Assembly: GCA_015272395.1 (NCBI GenBank)
Contig: JACYLQ010000007.1
Location: forward strand, 62,001 to 126,000
DNA length: 64,000 nucleotides
Source of the DNA: Calothrix sp. C42_A2020_038
GTDB taxonomy: Bacteria > Cyanobacteriota > Cyanobacteriia > Cyanobacteriales > Nostocaceae
Direction of reading: 5' to 3'
This document shows positions 54,559 through 62,685 of this stretch, piece by piece. The position numbers were made by a program, and so were the translations under genes. The notes below the pieces were generated by a model. The model was not told the DNA's origin. It was given only the letters and a program-made list of their open reading frames with translations, and did not search any database. How positions within the stretch are numbered: the stretch's first letter is position 1; each line of letters starts with the position of its first letter.

Positions 54559-55102
54559 GCCTTTCGTCGATTTAATACCATGAAGTTTCGTTAGTTATAT
54601 AAGCCCAGTTTCGCCAATTCACCCGCCCGATACAGGCTTTTGTTACAACTGTGACAAGACAAATTGTTTTTCTGGGTACGTTTGGTAGTAAGCGAGTATG
54701 GCGAGTGATTCACTGCACGCTGGTTGATACTAATCAGTCCATCAGACTGAACGCCATAATGATGACAACTATTTTGACTTCATCAAAATAAGTGAGGTAC
54801 TTAAGTTGACAGGCCTTGCGTAAGTAAGTGATAGCATATATACTAAATACATCAGAGAAAAACCTCGGATTCCTTGTTTTGGTCTAAAGCTAGCAGCCAA
54901 CAAGTGAGAGCTAGCTATTAGGGTGTCCTACCATTCTTTTTCTTTAGCGGCTTATTACTCCACACTTTTATACTAACCCTTGTCATTTTTTTATGTCAAT
55001 ATGTCATTTAAAAATGGCGGCACAAAATGTCTTGATTTTTAGGTGTCATGAGAGAAAATAAAAACAAGCGTTGGATAAAACACTAGGAGGACAGTCGAAA
55101 TT
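54559..55102. other. intergenic region with a possible small gene
   Basis: 544 bases. A possible 40-codon minus-strand frame is at 54591-54713. The rest, up to the AGGAGGACAG ribosome site before 55103, should contain the promoter of the RHH/PAS-like pair. A GCTAGC-containing word pair (54888 and 54910) forms a weak inverted repeat. Confidence 0.4.
54591..54713 (-). CDS. possible small Cys-rich protein
   Basis: 40 codons from GTG 54713 (no ATG) ending at TAA 54591-54593. The end reads N-N-L-S-C-H-S-C-N-K-S-L-Y-R-A-G-E-L-A-K-L, a C-x-x-C knuckle. Upstream in the same frame is a further C-H-H segment (S-C-H-H-Y-G-V-Q-S-D-G-L-I), so a longer two-knuckle zinc protein may have existed. No usable ribosome site. 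It could be a remnant. Confidence 0.25.
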   Translation of the reverse strand: MNHSPYSLTTKRTQKNNLSCHSCNKSLYRAGELAKLGLYN

Positions 55103-55552
55103 ATGACTGACAGAAGACGTTCTGACGAATATAAGCAGGTCAGTGGTTATGTACCAAGTTCTTTAGCGCGGACTTTCAAAAGCATTTGCGCGCGTGAGGG
55201 GTTATCTCAGAGTGATGTTCTCGAGGAGATTCTGTACGAGTGGGTGACTTCTAAGGGTGTATCCCTAGATAGTGAAGAAACAGCGTCAAGGACAGTAGCG
55301 GACTTGGTACGAGTCAATATGGCAAAACTCAAGCGCTGTGGAGTTAAAAACTTACAAGCAATAGCAAAAGGGGAAGTGCTACCAACACCAGGGGACTTCG
55401 CCATCATTACATCTGCTCTAGCCCTCCCAGAGGAAGAAAGAAAAATGATTTGGCAAGAAACATATAAAGTTTCCGTGGAAAACACTCCAACTGGTGTAAA
55501 ACTATATAAATATACTGGAGGTATAAAAGAAGGTGAGTGCGAGTATTCTTAA
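55103..55552 (+). CDS. putative ribbon-helix-helix / HTH DNA-binding regulator
   Basis: 149 aa with a strong AGGAGGA site about 12 bases before ATG. The N-terminus Y-V-P-S-S-L-A-R-T-F-K-S-I-C-A-R-E-G-L-S-Q-S-D-V-L-E-E-I-L has the strand-helix-helix spacing of CopG/Arc regulators. The middle to C-terminal part (N-L-Q-A-I-A-K-G-E, P-G-D-F-A-I-I-T-S-A-L) resembles a second helical DNA-binding unit. It overlaps the next gene by 20 bases, so the two are an operon. No known family confirmed. Confidence 0.6.
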   Translation: MTDRRRSDEYKQVSGYVPSSLARTFKSICAREGLSQSDVLEEILYEWVTSKGVSLDSEETASRTVADLVRVNMAKLKRCGVKNLQAIAKGEVLPTPGDFAIITSALALPEEERKMIWQETYKVSVENTPTGVKLYKYTGGIKEGECEYS

Positions 55553-56210
55553 GATTCTGAATTTACCGGGTTGGGACTATAAAATCTCCTACGAAGGCGT
55601 TTCTATTGTTGCTCCCACAAAGCGAGATGCAACTCACCTTGCTCAAAGCTACGGAGAAGCTCTTAGTGAAACTGCCGCCAAGTTTAATGGTAAGGTTCGG
55701 ATTGGATGGAGACGTTGTAAGCAGCCAATTGAGTTTTACTCCTGGATGACGTCTGGGGCTGCTCCAACACCTTCGGAAACTGCCGAACGCATTTTACGGA
55801 CTGGGGGCGGCGTTTTTTGCAGCCAGTTGGAGATGCCAGTGGGATTACTGCGAAGAATGATCGTAGCAGCTGAGTGTGAGCGTCCAATTAGTATTGTGAG
55901 ACAGGATACCCGTAAGCAAATTATTGTCAATCAACCGATGGCTGATATGTTACAAACGCCTCCAGAGGTAGCGACTCAGAGAGTAATGACTCGGTTTTGG
56001 CTACCAGAGGATTTGGCAGAACTGGAACGACGCTTACACCAAGACCGCCAGTTTACATGGACATATTCAGCTGGCTTGAATGAGCAAGCTTGGGCAGTTT
56101 TAACAACTCAATTTGAGGCTTTTGAAGTTGAGGGGGTTTGGTACAGACAAGGTACTTGTTTGTCCACCCCTCAACTTGTACCAATTCCATCAGGCGCCTT
56201 TGTCGCTTGA
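55533..56210 (+). CDS. hypothetical protein with PAS-like segment
   Basis: 225 aa starting at GTG 55533, inside the end of the preceding gene, with AGGTATAAAAGAA upstream. No signal or membrane helix. An aromatic, basic N-terminal half (I-L-N-L-P-G-W-D-Y) precedes a stretch at about 115-210 whose pattern (I-S-I-V-R-Q-D-T-R-K-Q-I-I-V-N-Q, L-P-E-D-L-A-E-L-E-R-R) looks like a PAS core. Function unknown. Translation is probably coupled to the upstream RHH-like gene, suggesting a sensor and its regulator. Terminator at 56335-56363. Confidence 0.55.
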   Translation: MSASILKILNLPGWDYKISYEGVSIVAPTKRDATHLAQSYGEALSETAAKFNGKVRIGWRRCKQPIEFYSWMTSGAAPTPSETAERILRTGGGVFCSQLEMPVGLLRRMIVAAECERPISIVRQDTRKQIIVNQPMADMLQTPPEVATQRVMTRFWLPEDLAELERRLHQDRQFTWTYSAGLNEQAWAVLTTQFEAFEVEGVWYRQGTCLSTPQLVPIPSGAFVA

Positions 56211-56334
56211 GGCTACTAGTCAATAGCAAAATTATTTAAATTTTGAAAGATAAAATAACTAAGTCTGGGTAAATCTACAAATATTTAGTAAAACAATAAA
56301 GCAGTCAAAGGTAAAACTGCGCTTTTAGCCGATA

Positions 56335-56363
56335 ACCCGGTTTGTTTAAAACCGGGTCTTTTT
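56335..56363 (+). terminator. ACCCGGTTT hairpin terminator
   Basis: ACCCGGTTT (56335-56343) and AAACCGGGT (56349-56357) make a 9-base perfect stem with a 5-base loop, followed by CTTTTT. A classic intrinsic terminator 125 bases after 55533-56210. Confidence 0.9.
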
Positions 56364-56380
56364 ATGGGAACTATTTGAAA

Positions 56381-56602
56381 CTATTTATTGTTAGATTTTT
56401 CAATCATCGTTTTAAACCGCATATAAGCTTGTTCCGGTGTTAGCGGTTCTGAACTGACTTCATTGGGAATGTAATACTGTCGAGAGTCAGCAAAGTAGCG
56501 GACAACGAAACTAGGTATTAAGCCTAAATTCAGAGCTTTTTTACCTAGCCGATCAGCAACTTCCGCCAGTGTGTATTCATCGTGGAACTGATACTGGGAC
56601 AT
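56381..56602 (-). CDS. small hypothetical protein
   Basis: 73 aa; a clear open frame with an AAGGAG ribosome site (ctccttctaggtc on the plus strand) about 14 bases before ATG. Charged and aromatic (F-H-D-E-Y-T-L-A-E-V-A-D-R-L-G-K), C-terminal helix L-T-P-E-Q-A-Y-M-R-F-K-T-M-I. The first half could be a small helix-turn-helix (Y-T-L-A-E-V-A-D-R-L-G). Family unknown. Confidence 0.55.
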   Translation of the reverse strand: MSQYQFHDEYTLAEVADRLGKKALNLGLIPSFVVRYFADSRQYYIPNEVSSEPLTPEQAYMRFKTMIEKSNNK

Positions 56603-56690
56603 AAAATCGTGTCTCCTTCTAGGTCATGCTCTTAGCCAAGCAATTATCGGAGAACTATTCAGTATAATTCAACTAAGCGTGTAACAATTT

Positions 56691-56999
56691 TTACATACTT
56701 CGCTGAAATTTTTCGAGTATGTCTACAAGATTAACTTGGCATTGGAGTGGTAATAAATCGATTAAAGGTAGCTCGCGTCTGCCACCACCAATCTTGATTT
56801 GGATTGATTGTAGAACTTGAGTGACTCGATCTTCGTCCACAGATTTCGAGGTCAACAATGGATACATCTGCTCGGCAACTACAGTATGCAATTTTGCATT
56901 TGACAAGTACAAGTGCCACTTTGCAATATCAATATATATATTGTCGCCAATTTCAGCTGCTAGGGCTTCGAGGAGTTCTGTGGTATTCGTGTTAGCCAT
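56691..56999 (-). CDS. DUF3181 family protein
   Basis: 102 aa. The N-terminus L-L-E-A-L-A-A-E-I-G-D-N-I-Y-I-D-I-A-K-W-H-L-Y-L and the middle I-K-I-G-G-G-R-R-E-L-P-L-I-D-L match, from memory, the cyanobacterial DUF3181 family. No membrane helix. Function unknown. It stands alone, divergent from nothing nearby. Confidence 0.75.
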   Translation of the reverse strand: MANTNTTELLEALAAEIGDNIYIDIAKWHLYLSNAKLHTVVAEQMYPLLTSKSVDEDRVTQVLQSIQIKIGGGRRELPLIDLLPLQCQVNLVDILEKFQRSM

Positions 57000-57117
57000 A
57001 AAAATAAACCTCAGTTGATATATTCAGACTCCGAGCTATTTCCCAATTATTGCGCAATTACTCAATTTGCCTCCACTCCCTAAAGTTACAATTAAGGAGC
57101 ATGTAAGACAAATTTCT

Positions 57118-57375
57118 TTAAGTGGACTTAGGGGGTGTTTCGGAGTAGTCTGCTATCGCTGTTATGTACAACAAATGTACTATTAAAATTCCGAACCAAC
57201 TTAAAGTCACCCAAGGCAACCATTCCCAAGTCGTTTTGAGAAAGTTATGGAAAAACCACATTCCGGAATTGGTAGCAGCAAAAATAGCCACATGCACAGC
57301 AAAATTCATGCGGTCGTCCAACTTGCGGTAGTCGGGGTCTTGGCGGGTAGGTATACGAGACCAACGCGGAGGCAT
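57118..57375 (-). CDS. small two-helix (2TM domain) membrane protein
   Basis: 85 aa with two hydrophobic helices (about 28-44 and 52-71), separated by a short tryptophan-rich loop (L-K-T-T-W-E-W-L-P-W). The N-terminus is Arg-rich (P-P-R-W-S-R-I-P-T-R), so it should sit inside. It resembles cyanobacterial 2TM proteins of unknown role. No operon partner nearby. Confidence 0.65.
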   Translation of the reverse strand: MPPRWSRIPTRQDPDYRKLDDRMNFAVHVAIFAATNSGMWFFHNFLKTTWEWLPWVTLSWFGILIVHLLYITAIADYSETPPKST

Positions 57376-57526
57376 AGATTATAATTAAGATTCTTGCGAA
57401 TAGGACTGATAGTATTTTATTCTACGATTGAAAGCGGGATTTCGCGTACCTTTCATATCATCTTTCGATAGAGGTTGCAAATGTATCGATTTGTAACTAT
57501 ATAAGTATTGAATCGAGATAGAAAAA

Positions 57527-57721
57527 ATGGCCAAAATAAATCCAATTCAATTGCAGAAGCATCTGAAAGGCATGGATTACCCAGCAAGCAAAGACCAGTT
57601 AGTTCAACAAGCCCAAAAGAATGGTGCTGATGATAATGCCATTTCTGTTTTAGAACAGTTACCTGATGAACAATACCAAAGCCCTACTGCTGTTAGTCAA
57701 GCTGTCAGTAGCATGAAATAA
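57527..57721 (+). CDS. DUF2795 domain protein
   Basis: 64 aa. The pattern I-Q-L-Q-K-H-L-K-G-M-D-Y-P-A-S-K-D-Q-L followed by A-Q-K-N-G-A-D-D-N-A and L-E-Q-L-P-D-E-Q-Y-Q matches DUF2795, a small helical family. Function unknown. ATG has only a weak purine-rich site (AGAAAAA). It converges with moaC, 11 bases apart. Confidence 0.8.
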   Translation: MAKINPIQLQKHLKGMDYPASKDQLVQQAQKNGADDNAISVLEQLPDEQYQSPTAVSQAVSSMK

Positions 57722-57732
57722 GTACAAAAGTT

Positions 57733-58239
57733 TTATATTGATGCGTCAAAGTCTCCAGATTTGCCACCGCTTTTACTTACTAGGTGAATAGACTCGATTT
57801 GAATCGACTTTTCTAATGCCTTTGCCATATCGTATAAAGTCAGTGCAGCAACGGACACTGCTGTTAAAGCTTCCATCTCGACCCCCGTTTCTGCTTTGGT
57901 TTTTACAGTAGCTTGAATCTCATAACCTGGTAACTGTGCTTGTGGTATTATCTGAACCTCTACTTTCTGTATGGGAAGCGGATGACACAATGGAATTAAA
58001 TTTGCCGTTTGTTTCGCTGCCATAATTCCAGCAAGTCGCGCGGTTGAAATCACATCACCCTTTGGAAGGTTGCCTGCTTCTATCGCTGCAAACGTTTTGG
58101 ACAACATCTTGACTCGTCCAACCGCAACTGCTTGGCGTACAGTTGGAACTTTTTCCGAGACATCCACCATCTGCGCTTGTCCTTTTTGGTCAAGATGACT
58201 TAAGTTAGTCGAAAAATTTTCAGAATTTGCTTGTGTCAT
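57733..58239 (-). CDS. moaC: cyclic pyranopterin monophosphate synthase MoaC
   Basis: 168 aa. M-V-D-V-S-E-K near 21-27, R-Q-A-V-A near 34, K-G-D-V-I-S-T-A-R near 60-68, [13 protein letters not shown] near 75-87 and M-E-A-L-T-A-V-S near 122-129 are all conserved in MoaC. With MoaA it converts GTP-derived 3',8-cyclo-7,8-dihydro-GTP to cPMP in molybdenum cofactor synthesis. The other moco gene in this window, moaE, is 55 kb away. Confidence 0.95.
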   Translation of the reverse strand: MTQANSENFSTNLSHLDQKGQAQMVDVSEKVPTVRQAVAVGRVKMLSKTFAAIEAGNLPKGDVISTARLAGIMAAKQTANLIPLCHPLPIQKVEVQIIPQAQLPGYEIQATVKTKAETGVEMEALTAVSVAALTLYDMAKALEKSIQIESIHLVSKSGGKSGDFDASI

Positions 58240-58278
58240 TCGTATTAACTGTGCTACTATTTATTTCTGTGAGTGCAA

Positions 58279-58352
58279 GGGCGTGTAGCTCAGTGGACTA
58301 GAGCACGTGGCTACGGACCACGGTGTCAGGGGTTCGAATCCCTTCTCGCCCG
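58279..58352 (+). tRNA. tRNA-Arg (anticodon ACG)
   Basis: 74 bases folding as a complete cloverleaf: acceptor GGGCGTG/CTCGCCC with one T-T mismatch, D arm GCTC/GAGC, anticodon stem CGTGG/CCACG with loop CTACGGA (anticodon ACG), and T arm AGGGG/CCCTT with TTCGAAT loop. The discriminator is G. ACG implies A34-to-inosine editing to read CGN. A strong hairpin follows. Confidence 0.95.
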
Positions 58353-58379
58353 CTTTTTAACCAAGTATAAAGTTAAAAA

Positions 58380-58428
58380 TGTTAAGTTTTGAGCGAAACT
58401 TTTGTTGACTCAATTCTTAACACTTTTT
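58380..58428. terminator. bidirectional terminator between tRNA-Arg and the MFS gene
   Basis: TGTTAAG...TTGAG (58380-58393) pairs with CTCAA...CTTAACA (58409-58422), with T-T mismatches between. A T-run follows on the plus strand (58424-58428), and on the minus strand TTTTT follows the stem. It should end both the tRNA and the MFS transcripts. Confidence 0.75.
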
Positions 58429-58429
58429 G

Positions 58430-59668
58430 TTAAATCTCTTTCAGCGCGTAAGCATCTCGACCTCTTCCCAGAGCAAACAGAACTGAACCACGTAAACTCT
58501 TACTTGACTGAGTAAAGAAGATAAAAATAGCCACAAAAGTCAGCGCTCCAACAAAGCCAAACATGTTACGGTAACCAACCTGGTCGGCAACAGAACCCAA
58601 AACAGGTCCTGCAATTGCAATACCAATGTCAAATCCTGAAATACATAGCGCGAAGATTCTTCCGCGTTCCTGGGGCCTTGAACGGTCTGCCATAATCGCT
58701 ACTATCATCGGAATTAATGTTCCACCACCGATACCTTGAATTGAAGCTGCTAACAAGAAATGAGCTGCACTACTTGCCTGCCATAATATCAACATTGATG
58801 CGCTATAGCTGACAATACCAATAGTTATAAACAAGCCTCTGCCAATGCGATCGCTAATTTTACCTGTCAATAATCGGATACTAAAACTTGTGATTGCAGC
58901 TGCGGTATAAAATAATCCGGCATTCAAGTCTACTTTGGTCGATTTTATATACAATGGCGCAAATGTACTAATAGTTCCAAATGCAAGCCCAACTAACAAC
59001 ATTACAAGAGTAGGAGCTCGAACTTTCGGATTTAAGAGTATTTGCCAAAATTTGTATTTATGGTTAATTATTTCACTGTGAGTTGGTGCCACTAGAGGTG
59101 GAGTTAAAACTTGTGATGTACACAGTAGTGCGAGTATTGCGAATGTAGTGGCGAGTAAGAATAAAGGCATGTATCCGGCAATTTCTTGTAAATAACCACC
59201 TATGGCAGGACCGATTGCCATACCAATCGGGTTAACCAGACTCATGTAACCAATAATTTCACCGCGTTTATGACTTGGTGCAATATCTGTAACTAAGGCA
59301 CTAAAAGCAGTTGTAAATGCTGCAATGCTGATACCGTGAAACGCACGCAATGCCATCAAGACAGGTACTGAGGTTGCTACTGCATAACCAAGCGGCGCCA
59401 AAGCAGCAGCTAAAATACCAATGATGAGTACAAGTTTACGTCCACGTTCGTCAGCTAATTTGCCTAAATAAGGGCGAAACAGCAATAAACCGATCGCAAA
59501 ACTGCCCATTGTCACTCCAACCTGCTGTTTAGTCGCTCCAATATGTTGTATGTATAAAGGTAGCGTCGGTAACAGCGAAGCCATGCTTGACCAAAATAGT
59601 AAGCCAGCTGCAAATAATATAAGTAGGTTACGGCGCAGTTTGAAATCAGATATGTGTAAAGCGTCCAC
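58430..59668 (-). CDS. MFS family transporter
   Basis: 412 aa, starting at GTG 59668, about twelve transmembrane helices. The loop 2-3 signature G-K-L-A-D-E-R-G-R-K is clear near residue 68 and repeated as G-K-I-S-D-R-I-G-R near residue 265. Drug/H+ antiporter-like, but the substrate cannot be given. A terminator is immediately downstream. Confidence 0.88.
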   Translation of the reverse strand: MDALHISDFKLRRNLLILFAAGLLFWSSMASLLPTLPLYIQHIGATKQQVGVTMGSFAIGLLLFRPYLGKLADERGRKLVLIIGILAAALAPLGYAVATSVPVLMALRAFHGISIAAFTTAFSALVTDIAPSHKRGEIIGYMSLVNPIGMAIGPAIGGYLQEIAGYMPLFLLATTFAILALLCTSQVLTPPLVAPTHSEIINHKYKFWQILLNPKVRAPTLVMLLVGLAFGTISTFAPLYIKSTKVDLNAGLFYTAAAITSFSIRLLTGKISDRIGRGLFITIGIVSYSASMLILWQASSAAHFLLAASIQGIGGGTLIPMIVAIMADRSRPQERGRIFALCISGFDIGIAIAGPVLGSVADQVGYRNMFGFVGALTFVAIFIFFTQSSKSLRGSVLFALGRGRDAYALKEI

Positions 59669-59726
59669 GGTAGATGTGTTGGGAGGGAGTAAAGACTAGG
59701 GATTAATCCCTAATCTCATTGTTACA

Positions 59727-60737
59727 TTACTTTACATCTTTTGAGACAACTTCCCTCACGCGGTATATCGGTCTTCCTTGTGACTCGTGGTAGGTACGCA
59801 TGAGTAATTCAGCAAGTAAGCCAAAACAAAATAGCTGTACACCAGTAACAAGAAGCAGTACGGCTAAAATTAACAGTGGACGATTACCAATTTCCTCGTT
59901 TAGTACTAATTTGACAAAAGTTAGATAAATACTAATAGCGCCACCTGATAGGATTGAACCTAAACCCAATAGTCCAAACACGTGCATTGGACGGGTAAGG
60001 AACTTTTTCATGAAGGCGATAGTAAGTAAATCCATCATGACTCGGAAAGTTCTTGATAGACCATACTTACTTTGACCAAAACGACGAGCATGGTGTCGGA
60101 CAGGCATTTCAGTAATACGTGCGCCTTCGATGTATGCAAGAGCTGGTAAAAAACGATGCAGTTCACCATACAAATTCATATCCGCTACAAGTTCAGCGCG
60201 GTATGCTTTTAGCGAACAGCCATAATCATGAATTCGTACCCCAGTAATACTACGAATCATCCAGTTTGCAATTTTGGAAGGCAGCAACCGCGTCAAAGCT
60301 TTGTCTTGACGTTTTTGGCGCCAACCACTGACCATATCGTATCCTTCATCAAGCTTGGCTAGCAGTAATGGTATGTCTGCTGGGTCATTTTGTAAATCGG
60401 CATCTAATGTTACAATTACTTTACCAAGGGCATGGTTAAATCCGGCAGCCATTGCTGCAGTTTGTCCGTAGTTCCGACGTAAAATAACTGCTCTTAAGTC
60501 ATTGCGAGCTTGTGCTTGTTCCTTAAGTAACCCAGCAGAACCATCAGTAGAACCGTCATCTACCAAAATAATTTCATAGCTAAGTTCACTGTTTATAAAA
60601 ACAGACGCGATCGCATCAAGTAAATGTGGGATGCTCTCGACTTCATTATATACAGGCGCCACTACTGATACATCAGGAACAATCGGAGTAACCCCATTTT
60701 GTCCAATCATCAGCTCCGAAATTAACCCACTCCTCAT
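59727..60737 (-). CDS. family 2 glycosyltransferase with two membrane helices
   Basis: 336 aa. GT2 fold at about 20-225: V-V-A-P-V-Y-N-E near 26, V-D-D-G-S-T-D near 60-66, D-A-D-L-Q-N-D-P near 113-120 (the metal site), and Q-S-K-Y-G-L-S near 221. Two C-terminal helices (about 245-275 and 285-310) are like those of polyprenyl-phosphate sugar synthases (GtrB/DpgS type). It would load a sugar onto a lipid carrier at the cytoplasmic face. The start overlaps the upstream NlpC/P60 stop by 4 bases (ATGA), so the two are translationally coupled. Confidence 0.9.
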   Translation of the reverse strand: MRSGLISELMIGQNGVTPIVPDVSVVAPVYNEVESIPHLLDAIASVFINSELSYEIILVDDGSTDGSAGLLKEQAQARNDLRAVILRRNYGQTAAMAAGFNHALGKVIVTLDADLQNDPADIPLLLAKLDEGYDMVSGWRQKRQDKALTRLLPSKIANWMIRSITGVRIHDYGCSLKAYRAELVADMNLYGELHRFLPALAYIEGARITEMPVRHHARRFGQSKYGLSRTFRVMMDLLTIAFMKKFLTRPMHVFGLLGLGSILSGGAISIYLTFVKLVLNEEIGNRPLLILAVLLLVTGVQLFCFGLLAELLMRTYHESQGRPIYRVREVVSKDVK

Positions 60738-61429
60738 AACGTTCCCTCGTAACTCTTGACAACCCTACCGGCACCGCGTAGCTGTTTATAGTATGACTGG
60801 CTAATAGCATCGCCTTGTTCCGAGAGGATATCAATACCAATACCATTACGTCCTTGCTCTTTTCCGGAACTATGGATATAACGACCATCTCCGAGATAAA
60901 GTCCCACATGGGTTGCTTTTTGAGGAGTCCCAAAAAACACTAAATCACCAGGTTCTAGTTCTGTAATGGTAATGGGTAATAAAAAAGCCTCCTGTTGATA
61001 AGCATCGCGAGGAAGACGAATTCCTACCGCCGCAAAAGCTGCTTGCATTAACCCTGAACAATCATAATTTGGTCCAACTGTACCGCCCCACAGGTAGTAA
61101 TTAGATTGCCTCATCGCATTGTGAGTAAAGTCAATTACCTGTGGCAACAGTTTTTTAATATCTTCGTAAGAAAATATTTTAGCTTGGTAAGGTAGAGTAG
61201 TTGGCTGTAGTAAACTCAAATCGGAAACTGCCAGCCAGCCTGGATAATTATCCTCGCACAAACGCACCTCAATCGCTGTATCCTGATGTGATGTAAGTTT
61301 TAGATGTCTTCCAGCAGCAGCTTGGGTTGCAAGTCGAGAACATTCAGGAGAATCGTATAAATTTAGGTCAGCTATACATTCGTACTCGTCCGTAGGTAAC
61401 GGATTTTGGGTTTTTGATTCGATGGACAT
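60734..61429 (-). CDS. NlpC/P60 cell-wall peptidase with SH3-like domain
   Basis: 231 aa. An N-terminal SH3b-like part (about 15-80) precedes the NlpC/P60 domain (about 100-228): catalytic Cys in Y-D-C-S-G-L-M near 122-128, His in K-A-T-H-V-G-L-Y near 169-176, and a third polar residue in Y-I-H-S-S-G. Closest in plan to the Nostoc punctiforme gamma-D-glutamyl-diamino-acid endopeptidase. Not obviously exported. Coupled with the downstream GT2, and divergent from the serine hydrolase with only 22 bases between starts. Confidence 0.9.
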   Translation of the reverse strand: MSIESKTQNPLPTDEYECIADLNLYDSPECSRLATQAAAGRHLKLTSHQDTAIEVRLCEDNYPGWLAVSDLSLLQPTTLPYQAKIFSYEDIKKLLPQVIDFTHNAMRQSNYYLWGGTVGPNYDCSGLMQAAFAAVGIRLPRDAYQQEAFLLPITITELEPGDLVFFGTPQKATHVGLYLGDGRYIHSSGKEQGRNGIGIDILSEQGDAISQSYYKQLRGAGRVVKSYEGTL

Positions 61430-61451
61430 TGTTTAAGGTTAATCGTACAAA
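61430..61451. promoter_or_regulatory. 22-base divergent intergenic space
   Basis: Only 22 bases separate the start of the NlpC/P60 gene (minus) and the serine hydrolase gene (plus). No complete promoter fits, so each promoter must lie inside the other gene's coding region, or a leaderless or antisense arrangement exists. No hairpin visible. Confidence 0.6.
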
Positions 61452-62396
61452 ATGAACTTTTATAGTACAGACGAACAATTACAACAAATTGGGTTAAATG
61501 TGTTAGAGGCTACTTGGAGCCAATTTTCAACACTTAGCCGTGAGCAAATCGCACTGACTTGGATTGTCTACGACCCGCCAGTTCTTGTAAATACTGGTGG
61601 GGCACTAACACCAGATGCTTTTTGGAATCATCCTGTGCGTGGGTTTACGTATCGTGGTAGTGAACGAGTGTATCCCGCCAGTATAGTAAAAATGTTTTAC
61701 TTAGTAGCTGCCCACGAGTGGTTAGAAAAAGGTATGACACCTGCATCGCAAGAATTAGAACGGGCAATGCGGGATATGATAGTCGATTCTAGCAATGACG
61801 CAACTAGCCTAGTGATGGATATACTCAGCGGCACAACTTCAGGTCCAGAACTTCCACCAGGACCATTTGATACATGGAAATATCAGCGTTTAATTGTTAA
61901 TAGGTATTATCAGTCTCTTGGTTGGAATGAGTTAGCCAATATAAACGTTTGTCAAAAAACTTGGTGTGATGGTCCTTATGGACGTGAACGCGCGTTCTAT
62001 GGACAAATGCTCGAAAATCGCAATATGTTAACGACTAATGCAACAGCTAGATTGTTGCATAGCATCGTTGGTGGGGTTGCTGTTTCAAGCGCACGCTCCC
62101 AAGCAATGATGAAATTATTAAATCGCAACATCAAACCAGAACTTTTACCTCAAGAAGTTGAAGAAGATCAAGTAACAGGTTTTTTAGGTGCGGGACTTCC
62201 TGAAAATGCTCAACTTTGGTCAAAAGCGGGATGGACAAGTCAGGTTCGTCATGATGCAGCTTATATAGAAATTCCTGATTTACGTCCTTATTTATTAGTT
62301 GTGTTTACCGAAGGAAAACCCCAAGCGAAAAGTCGCGAAATTTTACCATTTATTTCACAAAAATTTGTTGAAGCAATTAGTGAGCTGAGTCTTTAA
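61452..62396 (+). CDS. serine hydrolase, class A beta-lactamase-like
   Basis: 314 aa. S77-I-V-K80 is the S-x-x-K nucleophile motif, S-S-N-D near 117-120 stands for S-D-N, and W-S-K-A-G-W-T near 256-262 for K-T-G, with A replacing T. The class A-like fold may act as a beta-lactamase, a D,D-peptidase or an esterase. There is no signal peptide, so it may be cytoplasmic, odd for a beta-lactamase. Divergent with the NlpC/P60 peptidase, it likely belongs to peptidoglycan recycling or turnover. No ribosome site stands out. Confidence 0.8.
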   Translation: MNFYSTDEQLQQIGLNVLEATWSQFSTLSREQIALTWIVYDPPVLVNTGGALTPDAFWNHPVRGFTYRGSERVYPASIVKMFYLVAAHEWLEKGMTPASQELERAMRDMIVDSSNDATSLVMDILSGTTSGPELPPGPFDTWKYQRLIVNRYYQSLGWNELANINVCQKTWCDGPYGRERAFYGQMLENRNMLTTNATARLLHSIVGGVAVSSARSQAMMKLLNRNIKPELLPQEVEEDQVTGFLGAGLPENAQLWSKAGWTSQVRHDAAYIEIPDLRPYLLVVFTEGKPQAKSREILPFISQKFVEAISELSL

Positions 62397-62557
62397 GTTG
62401 GGAATCTGAACTCTCGATTATCGCAGATTTTGACCCCCCAACCCCCCCTTAAAAAGCCAGGACTATTTCATTCGGTCTCAAACCAGATTTATCAAGATAG
62501 TTAGCGAGGAAAATCCTAAGAGGTTTTATCCAACACCACGAAACTTTTGACACAGAC

Positions 62558-62683
62558 TACTGGTTCATGTCAAAAGTTTTAGTGGGATAAAAAATGTCTT
62601 GTGGGTCAGGCATTATTGCCTGAACACTGCATAGGCAGGGACACCTGTTCCACAACTTCCCAAAATTAATGACATGAACTACT
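62558..62683. repeat. MITE-like repeat, copy 4, with an adjoining inverted end
   Basis: Left arm TACTGGTTCATGTCAAAA then GTTTTAGTGGG; right arm CTTCCCAAAATTAATGACATG then AACTACTA. The interior has TCAGGCATTATTGCCTGA. Just left, about 62530-62557, an inverted arm (CACCACGAAACTTTTGACACAGACTA) is the end of a second, truncated copy. Sits between the serine hydrolase and the flippase stops. Confidence 0.7.
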
Positions 62684-62685
62684 AA

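Noticed and set aside
61452-62396. Bona fide secreted beta-lactamase
   Set aside because: S-x-x-K is present, but K-T-G is K-A-G, and there is no signal peptide, so a substrate of that sort is not supported.
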